Program-made: the position numbers and the translations under genes
Shown here: positions 43,449-53,068 of the stretch, one piece after another
Numbering within the stretch: the first letter of the stretch is position 1
Layout of the letters: each line of letters opens with the position of its first letter
Notes under the pieces: model-generated
Database searches by the model: none
What the model was told of the DNA's origin: nothing
The model's input: only the letters and a program-made list of their open reading frames with translations
From: Pseudomonadota bacterium
Lineage (GTDB): Bacteria; Desulfobacterota; Desulfobacteria; Desulfobacterales; Desulfobacteraceae
Direction: 5' to 3'
Assembly (NCBI GenBank): GCA_018821535.1
Contig: JAHJLV010000001.1
Location: forward strand, 84,777-148,776
DNA length: 64,000 bases

Positions 43449-44587
43449 TTAAAGTATTACACCTTATAACCAGCCTGGATACAGGTGGTGCTGAAAAAAT
43501 GCTGTTTAAACTACTCAGCGGCATGGATAGAAAACAGTTTGAGAACAGAGTTGTTTGTTTATTGTCTCCAGGCTCGGTGGAAAAACAGATCACAGATCTG
43601 GGGATAAAGGTAGAAACTTTGAATTTGAAAAGAGGACGGATATCCTTTGGTGGGATTTTAAACCTCATCAAAATGATAAAAAAATGGCATCCTGATATTA
43701 TTCAGACATGGCTCTACCACGCAGATCTTTTAGGCTATTTAGCCGCAAGATTAACCGGAATTAAAAATTTAATATGGAATATACGCTGTACCCGTATGGA
43801 GTTGGAAAAATACAGCCGGGTAACTGCATGGACGGTGAAAGCCTGTGCTTTTTTTTCAAGTTATCCGGTATCAATTTTAGCAAATTCAGATATGGCAAAA
43901 GATCAGCATATTCATACTTATGGGTATAATAATAAAAAATTTCAGATTATTTTAAACGGGTTTGATCTTTCTGTGTTCAAACCAGACAGGGAAGCCGGGA
44001 AAAAGATACGTCAGGAGCTTGATATCCCGGAAGATTCTATGTGTGTCGGTCTGGTGGGCCGATATGATCCCCAAAAAGATCACCTTTCTTTTATCAGGGC
44101 TGCCAGCATTGTAACTCAGCGTTTTCCGGATATGATATTTGTTTTGGCAGGGAAAAATGTGGATATGAATAATTCTGAAATCATATATTTGATAAAAGAA
44201 ATGAAGCTGAACAATAATTTCAGATTATTAGGAGAAAGAAGCGATATCCCTGATATTATGAATGCCATGAACGTTTACTGCTCATCATCTGCTTTTGGAG
44301 AGGGGTTCCCAAATGTGGTGGGCGAAGCCATGGCATGCGGCCTTCCATGTGTTGTAACCGATATTGGACAGTCTGCTTCTATTGTTGATCATACGGGATT
44401 TGTAGTCCGGCCTGGAAACCATGATGAGCTGGCTGACAGTATTATCAAGCTTACTTCTTTGCCTGGAGATCAACTGAAAAAATTGGGAGAAGAAGCCAGA
44501 GAAAGAGTTGCCAAATATTATTCTCTTGAAAAGATAGTTAAGGAATATGAAAATTTGTATTTAACTATAGCAGACTTGAATTGTTGA
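43445..44587 (+). CDS. Glycosyltransferase family 4-type (GT-B)
   Basis: Encodes 380 aa. VLHLITSLDTGGAEKMLFKL is the standard GT4 N-terminus; IIQTWLYHADLLGYLAARL, GLVGRYDPQKDHLSFIRAA, and SSSAFGEGFPNVVGEAMACGLPCVVTDIG (E-x7-E) complete it. The overall pattern is that of PglA/PglJ-like GalNAc or GlcNAc transferases, though donor specificity cannot be read here. Stop and next start overlap (TGATG). Confidence 0.9.
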   Translation: MIKVLHLITSLDTGGAEKMLFKLLSGMDRKQFENRVVCLLSPGSVEKQITDLGIKVETLNLKRGRISFGGILNLIKMIKKWHPDIIQTWLYHADLLGYLAARLTGIKNLIWNIRCTRMELEKYSRVTAWTVKACAFFSSYPVSILANSDMAKDQHIHTYGYNNKKFQIILNGFDLSVFKPDREAGKKIRQELDIPEDSMCVGLVGRYDPQKDHLSFIRAASIVTQRFPDMIFVLAGKNVDMNNSEIIYLIKEMKLNNNFRLLGERSDIPDIMNAMNVYCSSSAFGEGFPNVVGEAMACGLPCVVTDIGQSASIVDHTGFVVRPGNHDELADSIIKLTSLPGDQLKKLGEEARERVAKYYSLEKIVKEYENLYLTIADLNC

Positions 44588-45543
44588 TGAAAATTGCGGT
44601 GACAGGCGGAACAGGATTTATTGGCTGGCATCTTGTTAATTCTTTAGTTGAAAAAGGTCATACAGTAAGGGTTTTAACAAGGAGGGGGAAAAGGGATGAT
44701 ATATTTAGCGGTAAATTTGATTTGTTTTATGGAGATCTGTTGGATGAAAATTTGCAGTGGGAAGATTTCTTTCAGGGGATAGATATCTGTTACCATTGTG
44801 CCGGGGTTCTGCAGGAAGCTGATAAAATTATTGAAACAAATGTGAAGGCCACACAAAGGTTGTTGGAAGCGGCTTCAGGTAGAATTAAACATTGGGTTCA
44901 GTTAAGCAGCATCGGTGTGTATGGAAAATATATGGATGGTATGGTCACTGAAAAAAACAAAGTAAATCCTTCTAACCTGTACGAAAAATCAAAGGCAGAT
45001 GCGGATGATCTGGTCATAAAAAAGTCACAGGAAGGCGATTTTACATATTCAATCTTAAGACCGTCCAATGTTTATGGCAGTGATATGGTGAATCAGTCTT
45101 TGTATAAAATGATCAGCATGATTGATAAAAATCTTTTTTTTTATATCGGTCGTAAACAGGCCATAGTAAACTATATTCACGTAGATAATGTTGTTGATGG
45201 ACTGTGCTTATGCGGGGGAAAAAAAGAAGCAAAAAATCAGATATTCAATATATCGGACCATGAAAAACTGGAAACGATTGTTAATATCATTGCAAATACA
45301 TTAACAAAAAAAGCCCCGTCTATAGTTTTACCTGAAAACATGATAAGACTGTTTGCAAGGCTCGGCTCAAACTGGAAAAAATGGCCGTTAACTTTTAATA
45401 GAGTAGATGCATTGACAGGCAGTACTGTTTATTCAAATGATTTTATAGAAGAAAAATTAAACTACACACATAAAGTTTCAATAAATCTGGGTTTTGAACA
45501 ACTGGTCAAGTCTTGGCTGAATTTGAATAGAGAACAATATTGA
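44587..45543 (+). CDS. NAD-dependent epimerase/dehydratase (extended SDR)
   Basis: Encodes 318 aa from ATG 44587, overlapping the previous stop; TTG codons lie 3 and 6 bp upstream in frame. KIAVTGGTGFIGWHLVNSL (nucleotide loop), YHCAGVLQEAD, VQLSSIGVYGKY and NLYEKSKADADD (Tyr-x3-Lys) form a complete active site. Placed between two GT4 genes, it may make or finish the donor sugar, for example by reducing the Gmd product, but this is not shown by sequence. Confidence 0.85.
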   Translation: MKIAVTGGTGFIGWHLVNSLVEKGHTVRVLTRRGKRDDIFSGKFDLFYGDLLDENLQWEDFFQGIDICYHCAGVLQEADKIIETNVKATQRLLEAASGRIKHWVQLSSIGVYGKYMDGMVTEKNKVNPSNLYEKSKADADDLVIKKSQEGDFTYSILRPSNVYGSDMVNQSLYKMISMIDKNLFFYIGRKQAIVNYIHVDNVVDGLCLCGGKKEAKNQIFNISDHEKLETIVNIIANTLTKKAPSIVLPENMIRLFARLGSNWKKWPLTFNRVDALTGSTVYSNDFIEEKLNYTHKVSINLGFEQLVKSWLNLNREQY

Positions 45544-46721
45544 ATCAACTTAAACATACTCCAAAAATGAAAATCTGTAGAACAGCTACTGTTTCATATT
45601 ATGTAAAAAACCATCTTAAATCTCAGGTTGAATATATGCGAGATATAGGGATGGATGTTGTTATCGTTTCCTCTTATGGACCGGAAATTCATCAGATAAA
45701 AATGGATGACAGGCTAAAATATGAAGAAATTGAGATAGCGCGTCAAATAGACCCTCTAAAAGATGTTGTTACTTTATTTAAGCTGGTCAGACTTTTTAAA
45801 AAACACAAGTTTGATATCGTTCATTCTGCCACGCCTAAGGCAGGTCTTCTTTCTGCGATTGCGGCACTGGTTGCTGGGGTGCCTGTTCGGCTGCACACCT
45901 GGACAGGCCAGCCATGGGTTACACTGACCGGAATGAAAAAAAACATTACAATGTTGGCAGATAAATTGATCGGTTTGTTAAATACCCGATGTTATGCAGA
46001 CAGTCCGAGTCAGAGAGAATTTCTTATACAGACAAAGATTGTTTCTCCAAAAAAAATAAAAGTCATACACAAAGGATCCATATCCGGTATTGATCTTGAA
46101 CGCTTTATACCGTTTGAACTTGATATGGAGGAAAAGTCTCTTAGAAAAGAAAAATCAGGTATTGATAGAAAATCAAAAGTTATCACTTTTATCGGCAGGA
46201 TGAATAAAGATAAAGGAATTGTTGAATTAATATATGCGTTTAAAGAGATTTTGAAACAGGGATATGATTGTGATCTATTATTAATCGGGCCCCTTGATCA
46301 GGACAGTGATGGGGTGGCGACACTGAGTCTTGATCAATATATAAATGGATGCTCTAAAATACATTATCTGGGCTATAAGAAAGAGCCGGAATATTATCTT
46401 TCAATATCTGATATTTATTGCATGCCGAGCTACAGAGAAGGGTTTGGTACAACGGTTATCGAAGCTGCAGCAATGGGGGTTCCTGCCGTGGGAACCCGGA
46501 TCGTTGGACTTGTGGATGCGATTGAAGATGAGAAGACCGGTCTTCTGGTTCAGGTAAAAAGTATTGAAGGCCTTGTGGATGCATTTAAAAGGCTGTTGGA
46601 CAACCCTGAAGAAATGGTGAAAATGGGCCAAAGAGCAAGGCAAAGGTGTGTTGAAAATTTTGATAAAAATATGATAAATCAATTGGTAGCCTTGGAATAT
46701 CTGGAGTTGAGAAAAGATTGA
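45540..46721 (+). CDS. Glycosyltransferase family 4-type (GT-B)
   Basis: Encodes 393 aa from TTG 45540 in overlap with the preceding stop; ATG 45567 is the alternative and begins at the first beta strand (KICRTATVSYYV). HSATPKAGLLSAIAALVAGVPVR and HTWTGQPWVTLTG are typical of the WbpX/PglA-like subgroup, and IGRMNKDKGIVELIYAFKEI plus MPSYREGFGTTVIEAAAMGVPAVG define the donor site. It transfers a sugar in the cytoplasm. Its end overlaps a membrane gene. Confidence 0.9.
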   Translation: MNQLKHTPKMKICRTATVSYYVKNHLKSQVEYMRDIGMDVVIVSSYGPEIHQIKMDDRLKYEEIEIARQIDPLKDVVTLFKLVRLFKKHKFDIVHSATPKAGLLSAIAALVAGVPVRLHTWTGQPWVTLTGMKKNITMLADKLIGLLNTRCYADSPSQREFLIQTKIVSPKKIKVIHKGSISGIDLERFIPFELDMEEKSLRKEKSGIDRKSKVITFIGRMNKDKGIVELIYAFKEILKQGYDCDLLLIGPLDQDSDGVATLSLDQYINGCSKIHYLGYKKEPEYYLSISDIYCMPSYREGFGTTVIEAAAMGVPAVGTRIVGLVDAIEDEKTGLLVQVKSIEGLVDAFKRLLDNPEEMVKMGQRARQRCVENFDKNMINQLVALEYLELRKD

Positions 46722-47962
46722 TACCAATTGTCATCCTCATCATATTATCCTATTGTCTCCCTTTGGTATTTATAAGCCATAAAGATTGGAAAAAGATATG
46801 CCTTATCTGGGGTATTCTTACCATATATCATGCTGTTTCTTTTATAAACGGATTTTTTTTCAGGACTCCGGGAGCAGATGTTGATGCCTTGGATTTCCAT
46901 ACAACTGCAGTTGCGTTGAGTGAGACCGGTGTCTTTCGTTTGTGGTTTTGGGCAGATCTTTATACTAATCTTTTGACCATTGTTTATTCCTTAGCTGATT
47001 CCAATTCAATCATGGTCGGGCAATCCATGTCGATTATATTTGTCAGCCTTTCAATTATCGTCTTTATCAGGTTTTTTGAACTAATCAGATCAGATAAAAG
47101 CAGCATGTCCGTTCTGGTTCTGTTTTTATTACCATCAATGATTTTAATGTGCTCCGTCACTTTAAGAGAATCATATGAGATTTTTTTTTCGCTGTTATCC
47201 TTTTATTGTTTTTCCCATTATTTTTATTCGAAAAAAAAAATACAGTTGATTTTTTCAGCGATAGCCGCTTTTTTTATGGTGTTGTTTCATCCCGTCTTAA
47301 GCATTTGGGCATTATTCCTTTTTTTATTTATTGTATTGGAAGCTTCTGGAATAAGTCTGAAGACTGTTGTATTTTTTTTTGCAAAAAGGAAAATAGTCGT
47401 TCTTATAGCGATAGGTTTATGCCTTACAATGATTCCAGTGACTTATAAACAGACAAACGATGTCCTTAAGGGTGAGAACCTGGTTTCAAGTCTGGTTAAG
47501 GGGAATCTTGTCCATCATGCTATATATTGGCGAAATATGTCAATCATGTATGCGGAGATTTCAAATGCGAATGCAATTTATGGTGTCCCATTAGAGGTGG
47601 ATTCTATCCCAGCTTTTTTTTCGTCAATCAGCAAAATTGGCTTTTATTATTTTGCTGCCCCATTGCCATGGAAAGTCAGTCGGTTAATTGATGTGTATGC
47701 CACCACTGAAAATCTGTGGCGGATCTTACTGATTATATTATCTTTAAAATCGATATCTCGTTATCACGAAAAAAAATATTTGTTAAATTTTTTATTTTTT
47801 TCCTATCTCCTTATTTCGGTCGTATGGGCCATGGGGACTGTAAATTTTGGGACAGCCATGAGGCATCATCTGATAGGATACTGGCTTTTAGTTCTTCTGG
47901 GTTTCCCTGAGCTTGAAGCTTTTTTTATGAGACGCGTTAAAAATAAAGGATGCAAAAATTAG
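46718..47962 (+). CDS. Polytopic membrane protein, putative O-antigen polymerase (Wzy-like)
   Basis: Encodes 414 aa from TTG 46718, overlapping the previous stop. There are about ten hydrophobic helices (IPIVILIILSYCLPLVFIS, ILMCSVTLRESYEIFFSLLS, IVVLIAIGLCLTMIPVTYK and others) and a large loop around residues 245-310. The R-E-S-Y after a helix and the loop with G-x-P-L fit Wzy/EpsG-type polymerases, which are very diverse, so the call rests mainly on topology and on position among Wzx, ligase and transferase genes. Confidence 0.6.
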   Translation: MIPIVILIILSYCLPLVFISHKDWKKICLIWGILTIYHAVSFINGFFFRTPGADVDALDFHTTAVALSETGVFRLWFWADLYTNLLTIVYSLADSNSIMVGQSMSIIFVSLSIIVFIRFFELIRSDKSSMSVLVLFLLPSMILMCSVTLRESYEIFFSLLSFYCFSHYFYSKKKIQLIFSAIAAFFMVLFHPVLSIWALFLFLFIVLEASGISLKTVVFFFAKRKIVVLIAIGLCLTMIPVTYKQTNDVLKGENLVSSLVKGNLVHHAIYWRNMSIMYAEISNANAIYGVPLEVDSIPAFFSSISKIGFYYFAAPLPWKVSRLIDVYATTENLWRILLIILSLKSISRYHEKKYLLNFLFFSYLLISVVWAMGTVNFGTAMRHHLIGYWLLVLLGFPELEAFFMRRVKNKGCKN

Positions 47963-48014
47963 TCGGTTTTTAAGTATCAGGAAAATTATTCCACTCGCCA
48001 TATCATTTATTTTT

Positions 48015-50141
48015 GTGGCAGCTTTGTTATTCTTTTACGATATTGATTCAAAGCTGTTGCATGCATTTGATCTTCGTTTGTTTTTAATATTTATCATCGT
48101 GGCCGTCTTGATTTCTATTCTGGGTTCAATAAGGCTGTATTTTAATTTAAAACCCTTTTATCGAGGCATTTCTTTTAGAACTGTGCATCAGGTAAATATT
48201 TATTCAATGCTATCCGGTCTTTATCTTGCGGGTATTATTGGTTCAACAATAACAAGAGTTTCTTTGTCTGTTGTAAATAAAGTTAATAAAAATTTATTTA
48301 TTATTATTTCTGTTTTTGAAAAGGTCATCACGCTTGGCTTCATTCTTATTGTTGGGATTTTTTCTTTTTTGGTTCTAAGCAAAGTGGATTTCATAACAGT
48401 AATTCGGTTTAGCAGTTATTTTGATTTTGTATTTTTAGCAGTTTTATTGCTGGTTGGGGGGCTTTTTTATTTTAGAGAGTTTACTTATCAGCTTTTTAGA
48501 ATTGTTTCTGGTCTGTTGTTAAGCACAAGTTTTTATTCCTTAATGATAGTATTGGTAAATTTGATACCCATATTTTTAATTTTGAACAATCTATTGGATG
48601 TCAGTTTAGCTCAAAAATTGGTTTATACCACGGCACTCATGTTTGCAGGGAGTTTGCCGATTTCGTTCCAGGGAATCGGGGTAAGAGAAACGGCTGCAGT
48701 ATATTTGTTGTCAAAATATAATATTGATACATCTTTGCTGCTGGGAAATATTTTAATGGTTTCCTTCTCTTCAATAGTTGTAATTTCCCTGATGCCGTTA
48801 ACGATTAATCTGTTTCCTGCAAGCAAAAAAGAAATTATAGAAAAAAAAGAGACCATCTTTCATAAATCTTTGTTATATATTGAGAACAATCTGGGGCTAT
48901 TTTCAATTCCATGTATAGCCCTTTGTTTTTTTGAAATACGTATTTTGTTTTTCCAGACGCAAATTCCAGTTACAGCAGGGGATTTTTTTGCAATTGTTCT
49001 GTTTTTTGTTCTTGTTGGATCGTTTGTCAACAAGACGATTGATATTCTATTAAAAAGAATGACCATTCTTTTTTTTATTCTTTTATCTTATTTTTTCATT
49101 TCATTCCTATATGGATGGATAACGAATGAGCCTTCTTTATGGGGGTTTAATAATAGAATTTTGGGAGGTCTGTTTCTACTCGGATATGTCCAGGCAGGTT
49201 TTTTGTTTTTCAGAACGGATAAAGAATATATTCGTAAAACATTTTTAATTATTTTTTTAATTATGACCATTTATTTGCTGAAAATGTTATTCTTATACTT
49301 ATCGAATTTTCCCCTGGAAGAAATACCTCTGGACAGGATAGGGGAATTAAAAAGTTTCGTATTCTCAGGCCCCGGGTTGAATTCAGCAGCAACCGCATTT
49401 TTTTTATGCTTCGCTATGCTCTTGTATTTAATAGCTTACCATAAAAAAATTATCAGCAAACGCTTGCTTTTAGTTGCAGCGTTTGTTCTCAGCACTTGTA
49501 TCGGATTGACGCATTCTTTGTGCGGGATAATTACCGTGATGATTTTTGGTATCAGCTGGTTTGGGTATAATACAAAAAAACAGATAGGCTATGTTGTCGC
49601 AATATCCACAGGATTATTGTTTGCATTTGCATTGTTCAGCGGCTTTTATGGTATGAAGGAAGTGAAGATAGAAACAGGAAAGAGCAGGTATGTAGCTGAT
49701 TATAAAATTATTAAAAACAGTATTATAAAAAGAAATATATCCAGTTTTGATAGCTGGAAACAAGACTGCGAGGTATCGTTTAACCTTTTGAAACATAATT
49801 GGTTTTTTGGGGTTGGCTTAGGTGGAACAGTAATCGAGTTCGGTAAGAGTATTGAAAATGCTGAGAAGAAATACAATACTATTAGCCTCTATCTGGCAGA
49901 CACAGGATTGGTAGGTGTTTCTTTAATTGGCGTCTTCCTTCTCTGGCTGTATTCACTTTACTGGCGAAATCAGAAAGACAAACGTTTGGTAAAATATTTT
50001 TTTCGGAGTGCAGTCATGTGTGTAGGGATTTTTGCAATCTTTCATGATATTAGTTACCAGAGAATCATGTGGGTATGGGTCGGGGTGTATTTATCATTTA
50101 TAGAAAAATCAGTATTAATTGAAAAGCCATCAGGTTTATAG
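48015..50141 (+). CDS. Fusion of a flippase-like (LPG-synthase TM/UPF0104) domain and an O-antigen ligase domain
   Basis: GTG 48015 gives 708 aa, but it would cut the first membrane helix. The frame is open from 47931, and ATT 47958 (727 aa; AAAGGA 7 bp before, overlapping the previous stop as ATTAG) starts at SRFLSIRKIIPLAISF. Residues 1-~285 match the lysylphosphatidylglycerol-synthase TM/AglD-like family (SGLYLAGIIGSTITRVSL and SLPISFQGIGVRETAAVYLL). The rest is a WaaL/Wzy_C-like ligase or polymerase (THSLCGIITVMIFG, HNWFFGVGLGGT, YLADTGLVGVSLIG). It may combine transport and transfer of a lipid-linked glycan. Confidence 0.75.
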   Translation: MAALLFFYDIDSKLLHAFDLRLFLIFIIVAVLISILGSIRLYFNLKPFYRGISFRTVHQVNIYSMLSGLYLAGIIGSTITRVSLSVVNKVNKNLFIIISVFEKVITLGFILIVGIFSFLVLSKVDFITVIRFSSYFDFVFLAVLLLVGGLFYFREFTYQLFRIVSGLLLSTSFYSLMIVLVNLIPIFLILNNLLDVSLAQKLVYTTALMFAGSLPISFQGIGVRETAAVYLLSKYNIDTSLLLGNILMVSFSSIVVISLMPLTINLFPASKKEIIEKKETIFHKSLLYIENNLGLFSIPCIALCFFEIRILFFQTQIPVTAGDFFAIVLFFVLVGSFVNKTIDILLKRMTILFFILLSYFFISFLYGWITNEPSLWGFNNRILGGLFLLGYVQAGFLFFRTDKEYIRKTFLIIFLIMTIYLLKMLFLYLSNFPLEEIPLDRIGELKSFVFSGPGLNSAATAFFLCFAMLLYLIAYHKKIISKRLLLVAAFVLSTCIGLTHSLCGIITVMIFGISWFGYNTKKQIGYVVAISTGLLFAFALFSGFYGMKEVKIETGKSRYVADYKIIKNSIIKRNISSFDSWKQDCEVSFNLLKHNWFFGVGLGGTVIEFGKSIENAEKKYNTISLYLADTGLVGVSLIGVFLLWLYSLYWRNQKDKRLVKYFFRSAVMCVGIFAIFHDISYQRIMWVWVGVYLSFIEKSVLIEKPSGL

Positions 50142-50181
50142 ATTAAATCTGTCGGGATAAATAAAAAAGGTCTTTTTGCGG

Positions 50182-51162
50182 ATGATTGAGCTTATACAGG
50201 TTTGTGTTTTTAGTTTTGTTATAGGAGGTTCCGGGGCATGGTTTGCGACGAAATATGGAAGCAGGATGGGGATAGATGATATCCCCAATAATAGAAGCTC
50301 CCATGTAGAAGTGACCCCAAAGTGTGGCGGAATTGGTATTTTGATAGCATTTGTTATTTCAAGCATTATGTTATCCATCCCGATCTATTTGTGGTTTACA
50401 GCTGTAATTGTGTCTCTGATAAGCTTTTGGGGAGGAGATAAACACCGCCTTTCTGCAAAACAGAGACTTTTTTTTCAGTTTGCCTGCAGTTTTGTTTTTT
50501 TGATATTTGTCGAAAGCTTTAAAAGCGCTCCTTTGAATTCATTTTTTTTGTTGTTTGCATTAGCGGTGTTTATCGTGGGCACATCAAATTTTTATAATTT
50601 CATGGACGGGATCGATGGAATCGCTGGAATTACAGGCGTGGTTGCTTTTACTTTGCTTGCCATCTATACCCACATGAACGGGCTTGATAGTTCTTACACT
50701 ATATTATGTATCGGGCTGTCTTTTTCCTGTTGTGGTTTTTTATTCTTTAATCTGCCCCGGGCAAGGGTTTTTTTGGGGGATGTGGGAAGCATCCTGTTAG
50801 GGTTTGTGTTTTCATGCCTGGTGATTCTTTTATCAGAAGATATGACGGATTTGGTGGTAATGGCTGGTTTTTTATCAACATTTTATTTTGATGAAATATT
50901 TACAATGATCAGAAGAATATACAAGAAGGAATCTTTGCTCAGACCCCATCGAAAACATATTTATCAGTTGCTTGCAAATGAACTGTCCATAAGCCACTGG
51001 AAGGTTGCTGTGGCGTATGGTGTTGTCCAGTTTTTTATGGGTCTGACGATTATTTACTGTCGTTCAGAAAAAGTATTTATTTTACCATTGTTTTATCTGG
51101 TTTATATTTTATTGTTCCTCTTTTTATCCATGAAGGTGCTTAGAATGGCTGCTGAAAAATGA
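50182..51162 (+). CDS. Undecaprenyl-phosphate sugar-1-phosphate transferase (WecA/WbpL/MraY family)
   Basis: Encodes 326 aa from ATG 50182 (TTG 50176 is also in frame). About ten helices with the family blocks: TPKCGGIGI near residue 50, NFYNFMDGIDGIAG (Asp-rich Mg site), RVFLGDVGSILLGF and RPHRKHIYQLL (His-x-x-His type loop). These polyprenyl-phosphate transferases start O-unit synthesis by adding GlcNAc-1-P or FucNAc-1-P to undecaprenyl phosphate. It provides a second start point beside the PglC-type enzyme at 53069. ATGA overlap with the next gene. Confidence 0.92.
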   Translation: MIELIQVCVFSFVIGGSGAWFATKYGSRMGIDDIPNNRSSHVEVTPKCGGIGILIAFVISSIMLSIPIYLWFTAVIVSLISFWGGDKHRLSAKQRLFFQFACSFVFLIFVESFKSAPLNSFFLLFALAVFIVGTSNFYNFMDGIDGIAGITGVVAFTLLAIYTHMNGLDSSYTILCIGLSFSCCGFLFFNLPRARVFLGDVGSILLGFVFSCLVILLSEDMTDLVVMAGFLSTFYFDEIFTMIRRIYKKESLLRPHRKHIYQLLANELSISHWKVAVAYGVVQFFMGLTIIYCRSEKVFILPLFYLVYILLFLFLSMKVLRMAAEK

Positions 51163-53063
51163 AAATAATAGTGAACAGGAATTTTTTTGTTGTTCTTTTG
51201 CTGGATCTGATCCTGCTGTTCTGTTCAATTTATCTTGCCCATTTGATACGATTTGATTTCACCTTGCCGGCAGAACAATGGAACAGCCTTGTCACAGTCC
51301 TGCCGTTTCTACTCTGTATGAAACTGTTCTGCTTTTATTTTTTTGATTTATATAAAGGGATCTGGCGGTACACAAGTCTGAATGATCTGGTAAATATTGT
51401 CAAGGCATCAACAGCCGCCACAGTGGGAATTATTGTTTTAATTCTTTATGTGAACAGATTCGAAAATATTTCACGATCAGTATATATTATTGACTGGTGT
51501 TTAACAGTTATCTTTATGATCGGAACCCGTGTTCTTATCCGTCTTGGGTTCTCCAAATTTACAGAAGATATCGGTTTTAAAGAAATTAAAGATGCTTTTT
51601 TGCAGACCATGAAGCTGGGTCGCCGCCAGGGGAACAGGGTGTTGATTATCGGGGCTGGAGACTGCGGGGAGATGGTTTGTCGTGAATTCCGGGAAAATGC
51701 ATCAATCAAGTCATATGTCGTTGGATTTTTAGACGATGACAAATCTAAACTGGGAAGGAAAATACACGGAATTCCTGTAATGGGGAAAATTGAAGATATC
51801 GGAAGAGTTGTTGAATCCGCTGGAATTGAAGACGTCATCATTGCCATTCCTTCCATCGGGCCTGACCGGATGCGGTATATTATATCTTTATGCGAGCAGG
51901 CAGATGTGAATTTTAAAACCGTTCCTGATATGGGTGAGATCATTGATGGCAGAATAAAAATGAGCTCTATCAGGGATGTTGAATACAGAGATCTTCTGGG
52001 CAGAAAACCTGTGAAACTGGACAAGCATAAAATAGGTGCGTATTTAGGGGGCAAAGTGGTTCTGGTCACAGGGGCTGCAGGGTCTATCGGCTCAGGGCTT
52101 TGTAAACAGATATGCAGATATGCCCCTGAAAAAATAATTCTTTTTGAAAGAGCTGAAAGCCCTTTGTATGATCTGGATCTGGAATTGAAAAAACTCTTCC
52201 GAAGTGTTGAAATCATCCCTGTTTTAGGCGATGTTCAAAATAAAGAGGAACTTTTAAAAATATTTGACGCTTTTCATCCACAGATTGTTTTTCATGCAGC
52301 AGCATATAAGCATGTTCCAATGATGGAAAAATATCCATGGAAAGCCGCGGAGAACAATATTTTTGCAACAAGAAATATTGTAGACACAGCAGATCGTTTT
52401 AAATGTGAAAAATTTGTTTTTGTATCCACGGATAAGGCAGTCAATCCATTTAATGTCATGGGGGCAAGCAAAAGGATTTCCGAAATGATTGTGCAAAGCC
52501 ACAGTACCATGAAACATTCTAAAACCCGTTTTATCACAGTCAGATTCGGCAATGTAATCGGAAGTGTGGGCAGTGTTATTCCGTTGTTCAAAAAACAGAT
52601 TCAGGAAGGCGGGCCTGTAACCGTTACCCATCCTGAAATGATCCGGTTTTTTATGCTGATCCCTGAAGCATGTCAATTGATTTTACAGGCCGGTTCCATG
52701 GGTAAGGGGGGCGAAATATTCATACTGAAAATGGGAGCGCCTGTGAAAATAGATACTATGGCCCGTGATCTTATACGTTTTTCAGGATTTGAGCCGGATG
52801 TTGATATTAAAATTGAATATACCGGTTTAAGACCAGGTGAAAAATTATATGAAGAGCTGATGACGGATCAGGAGAATGTTGTTCCCACGGCCCATGAGAA
52901 AATTATGATCTTAGAAAGCAGCCAGGTCGATATGAAGGTTTTGGACGAAAAATTAGATGCGTTAAGGACATTGTCAGAAAAAAGAAATTCTGAGGAAATC
53001 AGAAAAGTATTTAAACAGATTGTCCCTGAATATAATCTTAACCCTGAACAACATCCGTTATAG
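51159..53063 (+). CDS. Membrane-bound UDP-GlcNAc 4,6-dehydratase (WbpM/PglF/CapD family)
   Basis: Encodes 634 aa, normal for WbpM/PglF. Four N-terminal helices (about residues 8-125) are followed by a Rossmann domain (RVLIIGAGDCGEMVCREF, 160-177) and a C-terminal SDR (VTGAAGSIGSG, 303-313). The active site reads VSTDKAVNPFNVMGASKR: Met434 in place of the SDR Tyr with Lys438, exactly as in this large dehydratase family. It forms UDP-4-keto-6-deoxy-GlcNAc for the PglE-type aminotransferase at 54064. Followed 5 bp later by a PglC-type gene. Confidence 0.94.
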   Translation: MKIIVNRNFFVVLLLDLILLFCSIYLAHLIRFDFTLPAEQWNSLVTVLPFLLCMKLFCFYFFDLYKGIWRYTSLNDLVNIVKASTAATVGIIVLILYVNRFENISRSVYIIDWCLTVIFMIGTRVLIRLGFSKFTEDIGFKEIKDAFLQTMKLGRRQGNRVLIIGAGDCGEMVCREFRENASIKSYVVGFLDDDKSKLGRKIHGIPVMGKIEDIGRVVESAGIEDVIIAIPSIGPDRMRYIISLCEQADVNFKTVPDMGEIIDGRIKMSSIRDVEYRDLLGRKPVKLDKHKIGAYLGGKVVLVTGAAGSIGSGLCKQICRYAPEKIILFERAESPLYDLDLELKKLFRSVEIIPVLGDVQNKEELLKIFDAFHPQIVFHAAAYKHVPMMEKYPWKAAENNIFATRNIVDTADRFKCEKFVFVSTDKAVNPFNVMGASKRISEMIVQSHSTMKHSKTRFITVRFGNVIGSVGSVIPLFKKQIQEGGPVTVTHPEMIRFFMLIPEACQLILQAGSMGKGGEIFILKMGAPVKIDTMARDLIRFSGFEPDVDIKIEYTGLRPGEKLYEELMTDQENVVPTAHEKIMILESSQVDMKVLDEKLDALRTLSEKRNSEEIRKVFKQIVPEYNLNPEQHPL

Positions 53064-53068
53064 GTATT

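Noticed and set aside
52254..52676. Long minus-strand open frame (about 140 codons) opposite the WbpM/PglF gene
   Set aside because: It is antisense to a well-supported gene, has no recognisable domain, and similar shadow frames occur across the window.
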